Source: Thorsellia anophelis DSM 18579 (GTDB lineage Bacteria > Pseudomonadota > Gammaproteobacteria > Enterobacterales > Thorselliaceae). From it: a stretch of 64,000 bases of DNA. Position numbers and translations under genes: made by a program. The notes below the pieces were generated by a model that made no database searches, was not told the DNA's origin, and saw only the letters and a list, made by a program, of their open reading frames with translations. Where the stretch lies: NCBI RefSeq assembly GCF_900111395.1, contig NZ_FOHV01000010.1, positions 27,429 through 91,428 on the forward strand, in the 5' to 3' direction. Positions 63,345-64,000 of the stretch are shown here, piece by piece (position 1 is the first letter of the stretch; each line of letters opens with the position of its first letter).

Positions 63345-64000
63345 GACAATTTGGTAGGAATTATCGACTGGAGTTAATCGCTCAACAAGATGTCATTCAT
63401 ATCGAGGGGTTAAGGATCTCTTTTGAGATAACAAAATCAATAGACTCAAAACCAAATCCTGCGCGCATCTCACTATGGAATCTGAATCGAAACACAATCA
63501 ATAGGCTACTTGCTGGCGAGTTTAAACTCATTAAATTATACGTTGGCTATAGTAGCCTTCGGATAATTTATATGGGAGATTTAATTCGAGCCAAGGTGAT
63601 GAGAGATGGGGTGGATTTTATTATTGAATTTGAGTGTGGCGATGGATTTAACGATCACCAATCAGCGATATTTAGTAAAACAATTCGGGCGGGTGCCACG
63701 ATAAGAGATACCTTTTTAAACGCGGCTTCTACCTTTGAATCTCCATTAGGTAGCCATATGTTACCGTCGAATAAACAACTCCCAAGGGCGCAAGTCTTTA
63801 ATGCGCCAACCAGAAAAGTGTTAAATGATTTGGCCAATGACCAAAATGCTAACTGGTTTATTGAAGATGGGGAATTGAATTTTCTGCCCTACGACCAGGT
63901 AATGAATAAAAGCATTCCACTACTTTCCGAACAAACGGGTCTGATTGGTTCTCCTGAACAAACAGATCAAGGGCTCGAGATTGATTGCTTATTAAATCCA
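63341..64000 (+). CDS. Baseplate hub protein, cut by window edge
   Basis: A frame open from the ATG at 63341 (ATGA overlap with the plug gene) to the window end, 220 codons. MRQFGRNYRLELIAQQDVIH, GLRISFEITKSIDSKPNPARISLWNLN (split here: GLRISFEITKS, then PNPARISLWNLN) and YMGDLIRAKVMRDGVDF are typical of the tail-hub Gp27/gp44-like proteins. The C-terminus lies outside. Confidence 0.75.
   Translation, partial: MRQFGRNYRLELIAQQDVIHIEGLRISFEITKSIDSKPNPARISLWNLNRNTINRLLAGEFKLIKLYVGYSSLRIIYMGDLIRAKVMRDGVDFIIEFECGDGFNDHQSAIFSKTIRAGATIRDTFLNAASTFESPLGSHMLPSNKQLPRAQVFNAPTRKVLNDLANDQNANWFIEDGELNFLPYDQVMNKSIPLLSEQTGLIGSPEQTDQGLEIDCLLNP

Larger units (their letters stand above)
39473..64000. mobile_element. 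Prophage with contractile tail, right end outside window
   Basis: From tRNA-Leu to the window edge nearly every gene is phage-type: integrase, RecE/RecT-like genes, CI/Cro/CII switch, O/P-like replication genes, Q-like antiterminator, holins, terminase, head and tail genes in canonical order. A DUF3383 sheath and a short tape measure indicate a contractile tail. All visible genes are intact, so it could still be functional. Endolysin, tail fibres and attR are not visible. Confidence 0.92.

Overview
The window looks like the chromosome of an Orbaceae-type gammaproteobacterium (Gilliamella, Orbus or Frischella relatives). The grounds are a very AT-rich genome, gammaproteobacterial housekeeping genes and gene orders (ftsB-ispD-ispF-pcm-nlpD, rhlB-gppA, pgsA followed by tRNA-Gly, tRNA-Cys and tRNA-Leu), and large intimin/invasin-type surface proteins. 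The species assignment is inference; the families and gene orders are read from the sequence.

Left part (1-8.9 kb): a truncated minus-strand inverse autotransporter, a stretch of decayed insertion-sequence debris, an aldose 1-epimerase, a secreted coiled-coil protein of unknown role and a 1293-residue SNF2-family ATPase.

Adhesin locus (8.9-22.9 kb): an almost purely A/T leader of about 950 bp precedes an inverse autotransporter (LysM plus 12-strand-type beta-domain plus passenger). Six exported proteins follow on the same strand. Four of them share a C-terminal domain ending in an FSEQG/FSEQS motif, and a shorter SEQGLRL form of it also lies at the end of the autotransporter itself. Four, including the last 1079-residue lectin-like protein, share an N-terminal domain. 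The arrangement recalls the ZirT/ZirS and SinH/SinI (CS54 island) systems of Salmonella, in which an intimin-like barrel is paired with separately encoded exoproteins, but with far more partners. This is the best candidate in the window for an under-described system. A ROK-family regulator lacking the usual zinc site follows it.

Middle part (24-39.5 kb): a WGR-domain gene that may be split, two proteins of unknown or DUF4424 type, then the housekeeping genes ftsB, ispD, ispF, pcm, nlpD, ung, hemN, rraB, rhlB, gppA, pgsA and three tRNAs. rpoS is missing from its usual place after nlpD, and truD and surE are missing between ispF and pcm.

Prophage (39.5 kb to the right edge, incomplete): a temperate phage with a contractile tail sits next to tRNA-Leu(UAA). 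It has integrase, an excisionase-like protein, RecE/RecT-like recombination genes, a CI-type repressor with an apparently leaderless promoter, Cro- and CII-like regulators, an O-like initiator gene containing iterons, a DnaC-like helicase loader, a Q-like antiterminator, an accessory two-gene insert, holin-like proteins, terminase, and head and tail genes (DUF1073 portal, DUF2184 capsid, DUF3383 sheath). It also has a clear -1 frameshift tail-assembly chaperone, then the tape measure and baseplate genes. No endolysin and no attR were seen before the window ends.
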